Shown in pieces: positions 40,355 through 48,021 of a stretch of 64,000 nucleotides of DNA. Position numbers and translations under genes: made by a program. Every line of letters begins with the position of its first letter. Position 1 is the stretch's first letter. The notes under the pieces are model-generated. The model saw nothing but the letters and a program-made list of their open reading frames with translations, was not told the DNA's origin and made no database searches. Source of the DNA: Halobellus sp. LT62 (GTDB taxonomy: Archaea > Halobacteriota > Halobacteria > Halobacteriales > Haloferacaceae); the NCBI RefSeq assembly GCF_037031285.1, contig NZ_JAYEZO010000002.1:1054001-1118000 (forward strand). Reading direction: 5' to 3'.

Positions 40355-42349
40355 TCACTCCCCGTGACGGGTCAGACAGACCGGCAGGCCGACGAGCTCG
40401 ACCGGCTCGGAGTTGTCGGGCGAGTAGACGACGAGCTGCCCCTTCTCCATATACGGCACCTTGTCCTCCAACTCGGGCGGGATGTTGACGCTCTTGATCG
40501 CGTCCTCGTCGCCGAGGTTGAGCACCAAGCGGGTGTTGATCTGCTTGAACACCGATTCGGCGACGTCCTGTGGGTCTTGGGTGACCAAGAACAGCCCCAA
40601 CCGCTCTTTTCGCCCCTGCTTGGCCGCCTCGGTGAACTTCGAGATGACCTTCCGCGCTTGGACGTTGTCGGCGTCCGCGAGGAAGTTGTGCGCCTCGTCC
40701 ATTCCCAAGAGCAGGGGCGTCTCCTTGATCCGCTCGGAGTCGGGCGCGTTCGAGAGCTTGTCGTCGATCAGCAGACTCGACACCGCGAGGACGAACATCT
40801 CCTTCGCGCGGCTCGTCGAGAGATGGTACGTCGGGATCACGGTCAGGCCGCCGGGGCGGACGAGCTGGTGATCCAGCTCCGTGATCGGTCGCGCGGACTG
40901 ATCGAAGACGCCGTCGGGGACGCCGTGCACGCGGCGCTTCACCGCGTCGAACGTCGCCTCGTGAACCCGTCCCGACTCGTCGAGTTCCTCCTTCAGCGCG
41001 GGGTCATCGAGGAACGTCAGGAACTCCGCGTACGTGCCGCTGTCGCCGTACTCGCGGAAGAACCTGTTCAGCAGTTGGACGAGCGCGGGGTACTGATTCT
41101 CGTTGAGGCTACTACCCGCGACGAGCCACGGCCGGTCCCGCGCCATCGAGAAGGGGATCGTGAACGCCAACTGCTCGGCGCGGTGGTTGTCGCCGCCGTA
41201 GGGGACGCCGTCTTCCTTCGGCACGAGTGCGATCGTGTCGTCGTGACCGCCGTGGACGATCTTCTCTCGCTCGTAGCGTCGGGCTGTCGAGTCGTCCATC
41301 GCGGGGTTGTCGTCGTGCATCTGGGCGTACTCGTCCTGCGGGTCGAACTGGACGACCGCCAGTCTGGCCGATCGCCCGTCGTCCATCTCGTAGGTGCGGT
41401 CCTCGGCCAGCAACTGCCGAAGAACGTTCTTCGTCGCGTGCGTCTTGCCCGACCCGGTGCCGCCGGCGACGAGCGTGTGGCGGAACACCAGCGGGTCGCC
41501 GTCGTCGTAGTCGTCTCGGAGCCGGTAATCGATCGTTGGCGGCTGCGCCGCGGTGCGGACCTTCTCGCCGCCGACGGAGAGATGCCCGAGAAAGATCCCC
41601 GCCGAGGGGATCGCGAGCCCGGTCTTTATCTGCTCGGGATCGGTCGCTTCGGCGACGACTGCGCCGGGTTTCGGGACGCGGTCGACCATCCGGCGCTTCA
41701 AATCGTCCGCGTCGCCAGCGTCGCCCGCCCCGTCGCCCGCCTCGCTTCCGGCGCGACTCCCCGCGTCTGCGCTCTCGTCCTCGAAGAGCACCGCGAGCGG
41801 CGCGAGCGACGCGACGAACTTGTAATCGCGCTCTTCGAACCCGTCGCGTCGCATCGCTCGGCGGGCGTGGATCTCGGTCGCGTCGTCGGTCTGGAACTCT
41901 TGGGCGTATTCGAGCGCGGTGATCCGCGAAAAGAGCAGCTCGTCGTCCGGGTAGGGGACGAGCAGGTACTTGCCCAAGCGCACGGCGTCGCGGTTGTCGC
42001 TCGTCACGTACGCACGCAGCGTCGTGTCGTCGCCGTCCTCGGCGACGCGGAGCCCCTGTGAGACCGCGATCGCGCCGAGCCCGCGGTCCTCGCCCGCGGG
42101 GTCGACGTCGTAGGGTTCGAAGGCGACGTCTTCGCGCGTTCCGGCCGAGGAGTCCGCCGCTGACTGTTCGCCGTCGCTCCCTCCAGAGGACCGGTCTTCG
42201 CCACCGCTCCCTCCAGCGGATCGGTCTTCGCCACCGCTCCCTCCAGCGGATCGATCCTCGCTGTCGCTTCCCCCGGAGGGCCGGTCTTCGCCGCGTCTCC
42301 CCCCGGACGATCGATCTTCGCCGCCGGGCTCGAAATCCCCGAGATCCAT
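40355..42349 (-). CDS. herA: HerA-family DNA-pumping ATPase with N-terminal repeat tail
   Basis: The 664-residue ATPase has Walker A GGTGSGKT at 296-303, a DEAH-type Walker B near 550 (LGMDEAHNFL), and the LVTQDPQDVAESVFKQ segment typical of HerA/FtsK-like motors. HerA works as a hexameric translocase with NurA in DNA end resection. The first 60 residues are a disordered tail made of five 10-residue repeats (GEDRSxGGSx). A small unknown gene lies in front and nurA follows at 42828, so the genes form a repair neighbourhood. Start ATG 42349. Confidence 0.85.
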   Translation of the reverse strand: MDLGDFEPGGEDRSSGGRRGEDRPSGGSDSEDRSAGGSGGEDRSAGGSGGEDRSSGGSDGEQSAADSSAGTREDVAFEPYDVDPAGEDRGLGAIAVSQGLRVAEDGDDTTLRAYVTSDNRDAVRLGKYLLVPYPDDELLFSRITALEYAQEFQTDDATEIHARRAMRRDGFEERDYKFVASLAPLAVLFEDESADAGSRAGSEAGDGAGDAGDADDLKRRMVDRVPKPGAVVAEATDPEQIKTGLAIPSAGIFLGHLSVGGEKVRTAAQPPTIDYRLRDDYDDGDPLVFRHTLVAGGTGSGKTHATKNVLRQLLAEDRTYEMDDGRSARLAVVQFDPQDEYAQMHDDNPAMDDSTARRYEREKIVHGGHDDTIALVPKEDGVPYGGDNHRAEQLAFTIPFSMARDRPWLVAGSSLNENQYPALVQLLNRFFREYGDSGTYAEFLTFLDDPALKEELDESGRVHEATFDAVKRRVHGVPDGVFDQSARPITELDHQLVRPGGLTVIPTYHLSTSRAKEMFVLAVSSLLIDDKLSNAPDSERIKETPLLLGMDEAHNFLADADNVQARKVISKFTEAAKQGRKERLGLFLVTQDPQDVAESVFKQINTRLVLNLGDEDAIKSVNIPPELEDKVPYMEKGQLVVYSPDNSEPVELVGLPVCLTRHGE
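42167..42322 (-). repeat. 30-bp tandem repeats in the herA N-terminus
   Basis: Five imperfect 30-base units encode the GEDRSxGGSx repeats. They are in frame and coding, so this is not a CRISPR or intergenic array. Copy number may vary between strains. Confidence 0.7.
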
Positions 42350-42468
42350 TACGTCTCCTCTCTGCGGCGGCGACGACTAAAACACTCCGCCCGGTGAGTC
42401 GCTTTCTCTTCTCTCTGTCAGCCGTTCGTCTGCCACGCCCTTTTGCCCCTCTGGCGCGAAAGAACCGT

Positions 42469-42816
42469 ATGCTCTTAGTGCGCGGCCATGCCGGAGGGAC
42501 CACGCTGACCGGGACGGTTTTCGAGCGCGGCGAGCGTGCGCCCTCCTACAAGGGCGCGCCCGACGAGGACGCGCCGTACGTGTGGGTCTGCGACGAGTTC
42601 TACGAGGTCGAGAGCGGCGGTTCGGAGACGACGATCGACGGCGAGACGATCCGCGTCGCCTTCGAGTCGCCGATGCCGCGGGGGTTCGAGACGCGCGATC
42701 GGGCGGTCGAGGCGGCGAAAGCCCACGTCCGCACGCAGTTCGCCCGGGTCGGGGTCCCCGAGTCGGACGTCCGGATCGAGGTGATCAAAGAGGAGCCGGG
42801 CGCGGAGCATTCGTAA
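42469..42816 (+). CDS. Small alpha/beta protein between herA and nurA
   Basis: The 115-residue protein starts MLLVRGHAGGTTLTGTV, with a TATA-like cccttttg about 27 bases upstream. It has a beta-rich N-terminal half (VWVCDEFYEVESGGSETTID) and a helical C-terminus (RDRAVEAAKAHVRTQF). No catalytic motif is visible. It is divergent from herA and converges on nurA with 11 bases between stops. Haloarchaeal databases contain a DUF family of this type; the number is not certain. A link to HerA/NurA is an inference from position only. Confidence 0.65.
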   Translation: MLLVRGHAGGTTLTGTVFERGERAPSYKGAPDEDAPYVWVCDEFYEVESGGSETTIDGETIRVAFESPMPRGFETRDRAVEAAKAHVRTQFARVGVPESDVRIEVIKEEPGAEHS

Positions 42817-42827
42817 TTTCGTCTACA

Positions 42828-44129
42828 TCAGTCGACGCCCCACCGAACCTCGTCGTAGCGCTTCACCTCGTCGGTTTCGAGCGTCTCCGCGAACTTCCGG
42901 CGGAGCGAGGACTTCTCTCTGGCGCTGATCCGCGCGAGCTCGTCGGCCTTCGCGACGGCTTCGGGCGGGCCGCGGTTCGCGGCCACCTCGCCGACGAACT
43001 GCCGGGTGAGCGCCTCGCGGACCTCCGGATCGCGGGCGAACGCGTACGGCGCTTCGACGCGGTAGAGGACGTCAGTGCGCGGTTCGTAGACGGCGAAGAA
43101 GCACTTCTCGTAGCACTCGGGATCCAGCCGTCGGTCGATCCCGTAGGCGTCGCCGTCGGCGGCGACCGTGGCGTCGACGCCGCCGCGGGAGACGAACCAG
43201 TTCGTGAACGTCACGTGGTCGGTCTGTCGGCCCTCCGGGCCGCGAACCGCGCCTCGACCGGTCGATCCGTCCGCGTCGTTCGACGGCTCGTTCGGATCCG
43301 GGCGCTCCAACAGTCGCGTGAAGAACGCCGCGTCGTCCGTCCACGGGACGTCGAAGTCGACGTCGCCGTCGCGGAGCGTGCCGACGATCCGCTTGGAGGC
43401 GGGGTTCTTGACGAACCCGCAGAGCGGCACGTCGCGTTCGACGAACGACTCCACGAGGCGGATGTAGTTCTCGACGATCGAGCGAGGCTTCAGTTCCTCG
43501 GCCAACTCGCGGAGCTCCGCGTCGCGCTCGCGCCAGTTGAGCAGTTCGACGGGGTACAGCGGCCCGTCGAGCACGAGCAGGTCGGACACTTTCTCGGCGT
43601 GTTCGAGCGCGTGCGCGCTCTCTGCGAGGTACAGCGCGAGGGCGTGGACGATGCCCTCCGCGTAGCGGTTGACCCGCGGCACCTGCAACACACGCCATCG
43701 ACAGTAGCCCTCGTCGCGCTTGCGCCACGGCTCGTCGATCGGGACGGTCCCGTCGGTGACGTGCGTCGCCGCGACGATGCTCCGGTGGCGGTGCAGGTCG
43801 AGATCCGACGGAACGGCGGCCATCGCGGCCTGTGCGACGTCCAACACGAGGCCGTTCTTGAACGTCGTGGGGTTGATCGTCCCCGAATCCAGTCCGTGGA
43901 CCGTCTCGAACGGGGGCGTCGCGAGTGCGACGTCCTCGGCGTTGGCCGCGCGGAGACGCCGTTCGTCGACTGGTTCGAGAACGACGCGGCCGTCGGAGCC
44001 GTACAGCGGATCGAGAAAGTGCTCCCAGATCTGCGCGGCGACGTCGACGTGGTCCGCGTCGTCCACGTGTCGCGCGAGGTAGGCCGCCAAATCGGCGATA
44101 CTGTCGACGTGGACGGGATCCAGTGTCAC
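42828..44129 (-). CDS. nurA: NurA-domain nuclease
   Basis: The 433-residue protein starts at GTG 44129 (TLDPVHVDSIADLAAYL). A NurA core is visible: HGLDSGTINPTTFKNGLVL (the first metal Asp), HEAxxL-like helices, LVLDGPLYPVELLNW, SIVENYIRLVESFVERDV and CGFVKNPASKRIV. NurA is the 5'-3' nuclease partner of HerA in resection. Typical archaeal NurA is shorter (about 340 residues); the extra length is an acidic insert (EPSNDADGSTGRG). A reverse-strand promoter box lies near 44150. Confidence 0.78.
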   Translation of the reverse strand: MTLDPVHVDSIADLAAYLARHVDDADHVDVAAQIWEHFLDPLYGSDGRVVLEPVDERRLRAANAEDVALATPPFETVHGLDSGTINPTTFKNGLVLDVAQAAMAAVPSDLDLHRHRSIVAATHVTDGTVPIDEPWRKRDEGYCRWRVLQVPRVNRYAEGIVHALALYLAESAHALEHAEKVSDLLVLDGPLYPVELLNWRERDAELRELAEELKPRSIVENYIRLVESFVERDVPLCGFVKNPASKRIVGTLRDGDVDFDVPWTDDAAFFTRLLERPDPNEPSNDADGSTGRGAVRGPEGRQTDHVTFTNWFVSRGGVDATVAADGDAYGIDRRLDPECYEKCFFAVYEPRTDVLYRVEAPYAFARDPEVREALTRQFVGEVAANRGPPEAVAKADELARISAREKSSLRRKFAETLETDEVKRYDEVRWGVD

Positions 44130-44188
44130 GTTCAGGGCGTTGCGGCCCGACGAGAAAAGTCATACGTCCCGGGACCCTCTTTCCGCCC

Positions 44189-44848
44189 GTGACGATCACT
44201 GCGGTCGGGTTCGACCTCGACGAGACGCTCGCCGTATCGACGCGGGACCGGACGTCAATTCTCGCGGATGCGACCGAGCGCGCGGACGCGCCGCCGCTGA
44301 CGCGCGAGGAGTACTTGGAATCCCACGCGCGCAACCTCACCAGCGAGACGCGAACGCCGATCTTCGCCGCGCTGCTGAACGAGCGCGACACCGACGCGGA
44401 CCCCGAGACCCTCGCGACCGCGTACCGTCGGGAGATCGCCGACGCGCTCGTCCCGGTTTCGGGCGTCGAGTCGATGCTGCAGCGGCTTCGCGAGGAGTAC
44501 CGCGTCGGCCTTCTCACGAACGGGCCGCGGGTCGCCCAGCGCGACAAACTGTCGACGCTCGGATGGGCCGACGCGTTCGACGCGGCGCTGGTGACGGGCG
44601 AACTCGACGCCGGAAAGCCGGACGTACGCGCCTTCGAGGCGCTGCTCGACGCGCTCGGGAGCGAGGCCGACGAGACCGTCTACGTCGGCGACGACGTCGA
44701 CGCCGACATCGCGGGCGCGGCCGACGCGGGGCTGATTCCGATCCAAGTCCTCTACGACGGCGGCCCCGATCCGTCGCCACGGGCCGCCGCCCACATCCGA
44801 CGCGAGGAGTTAGTGCGTCGACTGCCCGAGGTTCTCGCGGAGCTGTAA
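44189..44848 (+). CDS. HAD-family phosphatase
   Basis: The 219-residue protein starts at GTG 44189 (TITAVGFDLDETLAV) with the nucleophile motif DLDET. Motif II is LLTNGP, motif III Lys is in AGKPDVRAF, and motif IV is YVGDDVDADIAGA. The cap is the small helical type. The family acts on small phosphorylated metabolites; the substrate cannot be read from sequence. The longer open frame from 43925 runs over nurA and is rejected. Its end has a short duplicated gagctgtaac tail. Confidence 0.85.
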   Translation: MTITAVGFDLDETLAVSTRDRTSILADATERADAPPLTREEYLESHARNLTSETRTPIFAALLNERDTDADPETLATAYRREIADALVPVSGVESMLQRLREEYRVGLLTNGPRVAQRDKLSTLGWADAFDAALVTGELDAGKPDVRAFEALLDALGSEADETVYVGDDVDADIAGAADAGLIPIQVLYDGGPDPSPRAAAHIRREELVRRLPEVLAEL

Positions 44849-44887
44849 CCGAAATTCGCGTCGCGGAGCTGTAACGCGTCACGGCGC

Positions 44888-45319
44888 TCACTCCTCGACC
44901 GCCGTCGCGACCGTCCCGAGCGCGGATAACAGCCATTTCACCTGCGCGCCGTCCTCGACGAACACGAGCGTTCGCGGCGGCTCGACCGCTTTCGGACGGA
45001 CGCGGAGCCCCGCCTCGTCGGCGGCGTCGGCGACGGCGTCGACGGCTCGCTCGAACTCGACTCGGACGCGGTCGGGCTGGACGTACACCGACGCGACGCG
45101 TTCTGTGCTCCCCTCGTCACTTCGCTGTTCGTCGGCCGTTCTCCGTCCGCCCGCCGGCCGCCGCTCGATCGCGTACGCGAACGCGCCGTCGGGCGTCGGT
45201 TCGACGTCGGCGTCGGCGTCGGTCACGACGAGCGACCCGAGGTCGTCCTCGTGGCCCGTCACCTCCGAGGCGAGAAACTGCGCGATTCGGCGGCCGTCCG
45301 TCAGTCGCTCCTCGACCAT
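44888..45319 (-). CDS. Conserved-looking haloarchaeal protein
   Basis: The 143-residue protein starts MVEERLTDGRRIAQFLASE. It is predicted alpha/beta, with an acidic-linker middle (RPAGGRRTADEQRSDEG) and conserved-looking edges (ASVYVQPDRVRVEFERAVDAV, RTLVFVEDGAQVKWLLSAL). There is no membrane segment or metal motif. It converges on the HAD gene and is followed upstream on the same strand by the DUF2240-type gene. Function unknown. Confidence 0.65.
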   Translation of the reverse strand: MVEERLTDGRRIAQFLASEVTGHEDDLGSLVVTDADADVEPTPDGAFAYAIERRPAGGRRTADEQRSDEGSTERVASVYVQPDRVRVEFERAVDAVADAADEAGLRVRPKAVEPPRTLVFVEDGAQVKWLLSALGTVATAVEE

Positions 45320-45413
45320 ATCTGTCCCGTCGAGACGCGACGAAAAGAGCGCTCCGTTCGCGTCGCGGGAGCCGAACCGCTGATCGTCTCCGACCGTCTC
45401 CGACCGTCTCCGA

Positions 45414-45860
45414 CTACTGCTCGAACGTCGCTTTCGCGCGCCGGACCGCCTCGCCGACGTCGACGTCCTGTTCGCGGGCGTACAGCGCCGCGGCCGCCTC
45501 GACCGAGATCCCGAGGCGTCGCTGGCGTTCGTTCACGTCGGCGACGGCCTCCTGTTTGTCGCAGCCGGCGGCGACGAGCGCGTCGAGGATGCGCTCGAAG
45601 GCGGACTGTTCGCGGAGGATCGACTGGTCGGGTTCGTATTCGTCCGGAACGGTCACCGCGGGCGGGTCGAACTGCGCGACGACGTCACCGTCCTCGCGGA
45701 TGAGGAGGCCGCGACCGGTCGCTACATCGATGAGCCGCTTGGCTTGGTCCGGCGAGAACCAACTCCGGTCGAGCGAGAGCGCGACGACGAACTCCCCTTC
45801 GCCGAGGCGCGTCGTCCCCTGCTGTTTGAACGGGACGGCGACAGTGACCTCCAAGCTCAT
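45414..45860 (-). CDS. DUF2240-family protein
   Basis: The 148-residue protein starts MSLEVTVAVPFKQQG. A winged-helix-like N-terminus (SLDRSWFSPDQAKRLIDVATGRGLLIRE) is followed by a helical C-terminal part (FERILDALVAAGCDKQEAVADVNERQ). This matches my memory of the archaeal DUF2240 group. The domain pattern would allow nucleic-acid binding. The extra nine codons upstream are skipped. It is preceded by a 10-bp x3 tandem repeat (cgtctccgac) at about 45386-45415, just past its stop. Confidence 0.65.
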   Translation of the reverse strand: MSLEVTVAVPFKQQGTTRLGEGEFVVALSLDRSWFSPDQAKRLIDVATGRGLLIREDGDVVAQFDPPAVTVPDEYEPDQSILREQSAFERILDALVAAGCDKQEAVADVNERQRRLGISVEAAAALYAREQDVDVGEAVRRAKATFEQ

Positions 45861-45921
45861 ACGGGCAACAGGGAAGTCGCCACACAAGGAGTCCCCGGTT
45901 TCGGTCGGGGGGAGAGTTCGA

Positions 45922-46122
45922 CTACTCGTCGGATCGAGAACAGCAGCCCTTCAGCGCCCACAGAACGAGCACGACGCCCTCGATGCGGGCGGCGGTGTAC
46001 ACCCACGACCTGAGCTCGACGTCGTCGTCGGCCGACGCGAGGTTCATCCAGAAATCGACCAACTGTCGGGGGACGAGCAGTTCGAGGACACCGACTACGA
46101 GCGCGAGTACTTTGAGGACCAT
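45922..46122 (-). CDS. Small membrane protein
   Basis: The 66-residue protein starts MVLKVLALVVGVLELLVPRQ. Two hydrophobic segments are visible, 4-18 and about 47-58, with a charged linker containing LVDFWMNLAS. A TATA-like ctaatattt on the reverse strand lies about 27 bases upstream of the ATG, so the start is well supported. Function unknown. Confidence 0.65.
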   Translation of the reverse strand: MVLKVLALVVGVLELLVPRQLVDFWMNLASADDDVELRSWVYTAARIEGVVLVLWALKGCCSRSDE

Positions 46123-46147
46123 ACACTGGTGTTGGTCGGCTCAAATA

Positions 46148-46918
46148 TTAGGTGTTGTTGTCACTTCTCTCCTCGGGGAACACGACGGTTCCCCCGGCGA
46201 GAATCGGTGCGAGCAGTCCGGAGACGACGGCCTCTGACTCCGAGAGCGATCCCCGAACGACGCCTTCGACGCCGGGGCCGAGCCCCGAATCGTCGACGAC
46301 GCCCGAAGCCCTCGAAAGCGCTTCCGCGTGTGTGATCTCGCCGCCCTCAGCGGCGAGTAGCGGGTCCGAGCCGTCGACATCAACTGGGTGGACGGCGGGG
46401 TTCTCGCTCCACACCTCCGTCTCCCAGTGGGTCGTTGTCGCCGACTCGGGTCGGTCGCCGTAGACGACGAGGCGATGACCCGGTGGGAGGTCGAACTCGT
46501 CTTCGCGCTCGGCGGGCGCGACGACGACCCGCGGGGGTGACCCGTCGATTTCGTCGGAAAAGCGGGTCACCGCGCCCAACTGGGCCGCGCCGAAGAACGC
46601 GAGCACCGGTTCGGGAAGCGACGTCGGGACGACGAGCACCTCCTCGCCCACGCGGATGCCGAGATATCGGAGCACGTTGCCGGCCTTATACGAGGTCGTG
46701 ACGAACTCGCGATAGCTGTGGGATCGGCCGGGGCCGTGCGCGCGCAGCGCGGTACCCGACGCTCGACGGTCACGAGCGACGAGGTCCGCCACGGTCTCCG
46801 GTTCGCTGCACGGCGGGGGATAGTCGCTCGGAGAACCGGGGGCTGAATCGGCGTCGGACGCTGAACCGATGTCGGACGCCGAACCAGCGTCGGGGTCGAA
46901 GTCGGAATCGCCGTTCAT
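46148..46918 (-). CDS. Truncated acyl/acetyl-CoA synthetase-like protein
   Basis: The 256-residue protein has an acidic N-terminal tail (repeats of SDxGSA). A partial ANL-superfamily fold follows: AHGPGRSHSYREFVTTSYKAGNVLRYLGIRVGEEVLVVPTSLPEP (quoted in part, SYREFVTTSYKAGNVL) resembles the N-terminal AMP-binding domain. The ATP-binding S/T-G-T-T-G-x-PK loop and the C-terminal lid domain are absent. The frame is intact with no stop, so it is either a conserved short family or a decayed gene that kept its frame. Adenylate formation is unlikely. Confidence 0.55.
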   Translation of the reverse strand: MNGDSDFDPDAGSASDIGSASDADSAPGSPSDYPPPCSEPETVADLVARDRRASGTALRAHGPGRSHSYREFVTTSYKAGNVLRYLGIRVGEEVLVVPTSLPEPVLAFFGAAQLGAVTRFSDEIDGSPPRVVVAPAEREDEFDLPPGHRLVVYGDRPESATTTHWETEVWSENPAVHPVDVDGSDPLLAAEGGEITHAEALSRASGVVDDSGLGPGVEGVVRGSLSESEAVVSGLLAPILAGGTVVFPEERSDNNT

Positions 46919-46972
46919 ACGTGTCAGTCGACGTCGACACGGAAAAACGGCATCGACTGTGTTCGGAACCGG

Positions 46973-47290
46973 TCAGGGCGCGCCGACGATGACGAACGTG
47001 CTGGATTCCGAGGCGCTGAGCGTTCGCGTCGCATCCGGTGCGACTCGGACGGCCTCGCCGGCGTCCAGTTGGACTTTGGTGCCGTCGACCTCGATCGCCG
47101 CGGTGCCCTCGACGAGGTAGTACACTTCCTCGTGGTCGTCCTCGGCGTGGTCGTGCTCCATCCCGCTCCAACCCGCTTCGGCGTCGAGGACGGTGAACCC
47201 GAGGTTCTCGCAGTCGAGCGTCTCGCGGAGGAAATGCATCCCGGGAGCCTTTTCGTCGCCTTCGCCGACACTGGCTTTGGTGTACGACAT
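46973..47290 (-). CDS. Cupin-domain protein
   Basis: The 105-residue protein starts MSYTKASVGEGDEKAPG. Cupin motif 1 is visible as HDHAEDDHEEVYYLVEG and motif 2 as LDAGEAVRVAPDATRTL. Metal ligands would be His 46, His 48, Glu 54 or Glu 55 in motif 1, while motif 2 lacks its His, so metal binding may be weak or absent. It is divergent from a second cupin at 47403, with 112 bases between starts. No substrate can be inferred. Confidence 0.82.
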   Translation of the reverse strand: MSYTKASVGEGDEKAPGMHFLRETLDCENLGFTVLDAEAGWSGMEHDHAEDDHEEVYYLVEGTAAIEVDGTKVQLDAGEAVRVAPDATRTLSASESSTFVIVGAP

Positions 47291-47402
47291 CGCACGACGA
47301 TACGACCGAACGTCACGTTAAACTGTGGGAGACGGAGAACGCGTCGAGCGTCAAAGGAACGCAGGCGAAGGAGTAATTACGCACCGTCGGCCTGCACCAA
47401 AT

Positions 47403-47786
47403 ATGGCGGATTTCAGTGTCGTCGACCCCGACGACGTACCGAAAGAGCAGTTCAACACCTGTGAGACGTCGGTGCGGAAACTGACAGACTCTCTCGGAGC
47501 TACCGAACTCAGGGTGAATCAGGTGATCGTCGATCCCGGGGAGGTGACCACGCCGCACACCCACGATGGGCAGGAGGAGGTGTTCGTCGCGATGACCGAC
47601 GCGCAAATCGCTATCGAAGGCGACGTTCACGAGGTGTCGGAGGGCGGCGTCGTGCGCGTTCACCCCGATACGACCCGAAACCTGCTGAACCGCACCGACG
47701 ACGAGACCCACGTCTGGCTGGCGTTCGGCGCGCCCCCGGTCGGGACGGTCGACGATTTCGGTTCGTACGTCGTCGACGAGGAGTGA
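47403..47786 (+). CDS. Cupin-domain protein
   Basis: The 127-residue protein starts MADFSVVDPDDVPKEQF. Motif 1 is visible as PHTHDGQEEVFVAMTDA, and motif 2 as VHEVSEGGVVRVHPDTTRN with its own His (H in RVHPD), so the metal set is complete, unlike the neighbouring cupin. The product is short, single-domain and presumably a dimer. The extra 26 codons of open frame upstream cross the divergent promoter region. A hairpin with a T-run follows. Confidence 0.82.
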   Translation: MADFSVVDPDDVPKEQFNTCETSVRKLTDSLGATELRVNQVIVDPGEVTTPHTHDGQEEVFVAMTDAQIAIEGDVHEVSEGGVVRVHPDTTRNLLNRTDDETHVWLAFGAPPVGTVDDFGSYVVDEE

Positions 47787-47900
47787 TAGGGATTATCGTA
47801 ACTGTCCATAGATTCTCGCTATGCGGGTGGTGAGAGTTCTATGAGGATTTACGACTCCCTATGAGCAGCGACAAACGCGACGCTGTCTCCGATGCTGTTA

Positions 47901-47922
47901 CGGTACGATAGCACTCGTACCG
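47901..47922. repeat. 8-bp perfect inverted repeat in the convergent intergenic region
   Basis: cggtacga (47901-47908) and tcgtaccg (47915-47922) flank tagcac. It lies before two further hairpins between the cupin and dnaJ genes. Confidence 0.5.
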
Positions 47923-47930
47923 CGAGCGAG

Positions 47931-47956
47931 GCCGCAGGCCGAGCGAGCGGCTTTTT
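47931..47956 (+). terminator. Hairpin with T-run after the cupin gene
   Basis: gccgc-N11-gcggc is followed at once by ttttt (47952-47956), and another T6 run lies at 47966-47971. This looks like a terminator on the + strand for the cupin gene. Confidence 0.5.
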
Positions 47957-47977
47957 CCCTCCAGGTTTTTTCACCGG

Positions 47978-48021
47978 GGTCGAGCGCCGACTTCGTCGGC
48001 GCCTCGACCTCGATTAAAAAA
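47978..48021 (-). terminator. Strong hairpin and T-run at the dnaJ end
   Basis: A 14-bp stem with one bulge (47978-47991 with 47995-48009, loop ttc) lies just past the dnaJ stop. On the reverse strand a T6 run is at 48016-48021, overlapping the last codons of dnaJ (ctttttTAA). Confidence 0.45.

Noticed and set aside
42167-42322. CRISPR-like 30-bp repeats
   Set aside because: The repeats are directly adjacent without spacers and encode the HerA tail in frame.
44136-44152. Third copy of the shared promoter element near nurA
   Set aside because: Only gcggcccgacg (11 bases) matches; the second block and the TATA spacing are absent.
47861-47911. 16-codon ORF (MSSDKRDAVSDAVTVR)
   Set aside because: It is too short, with no supporting promoter spacing; it may be a remnant of a gene start.
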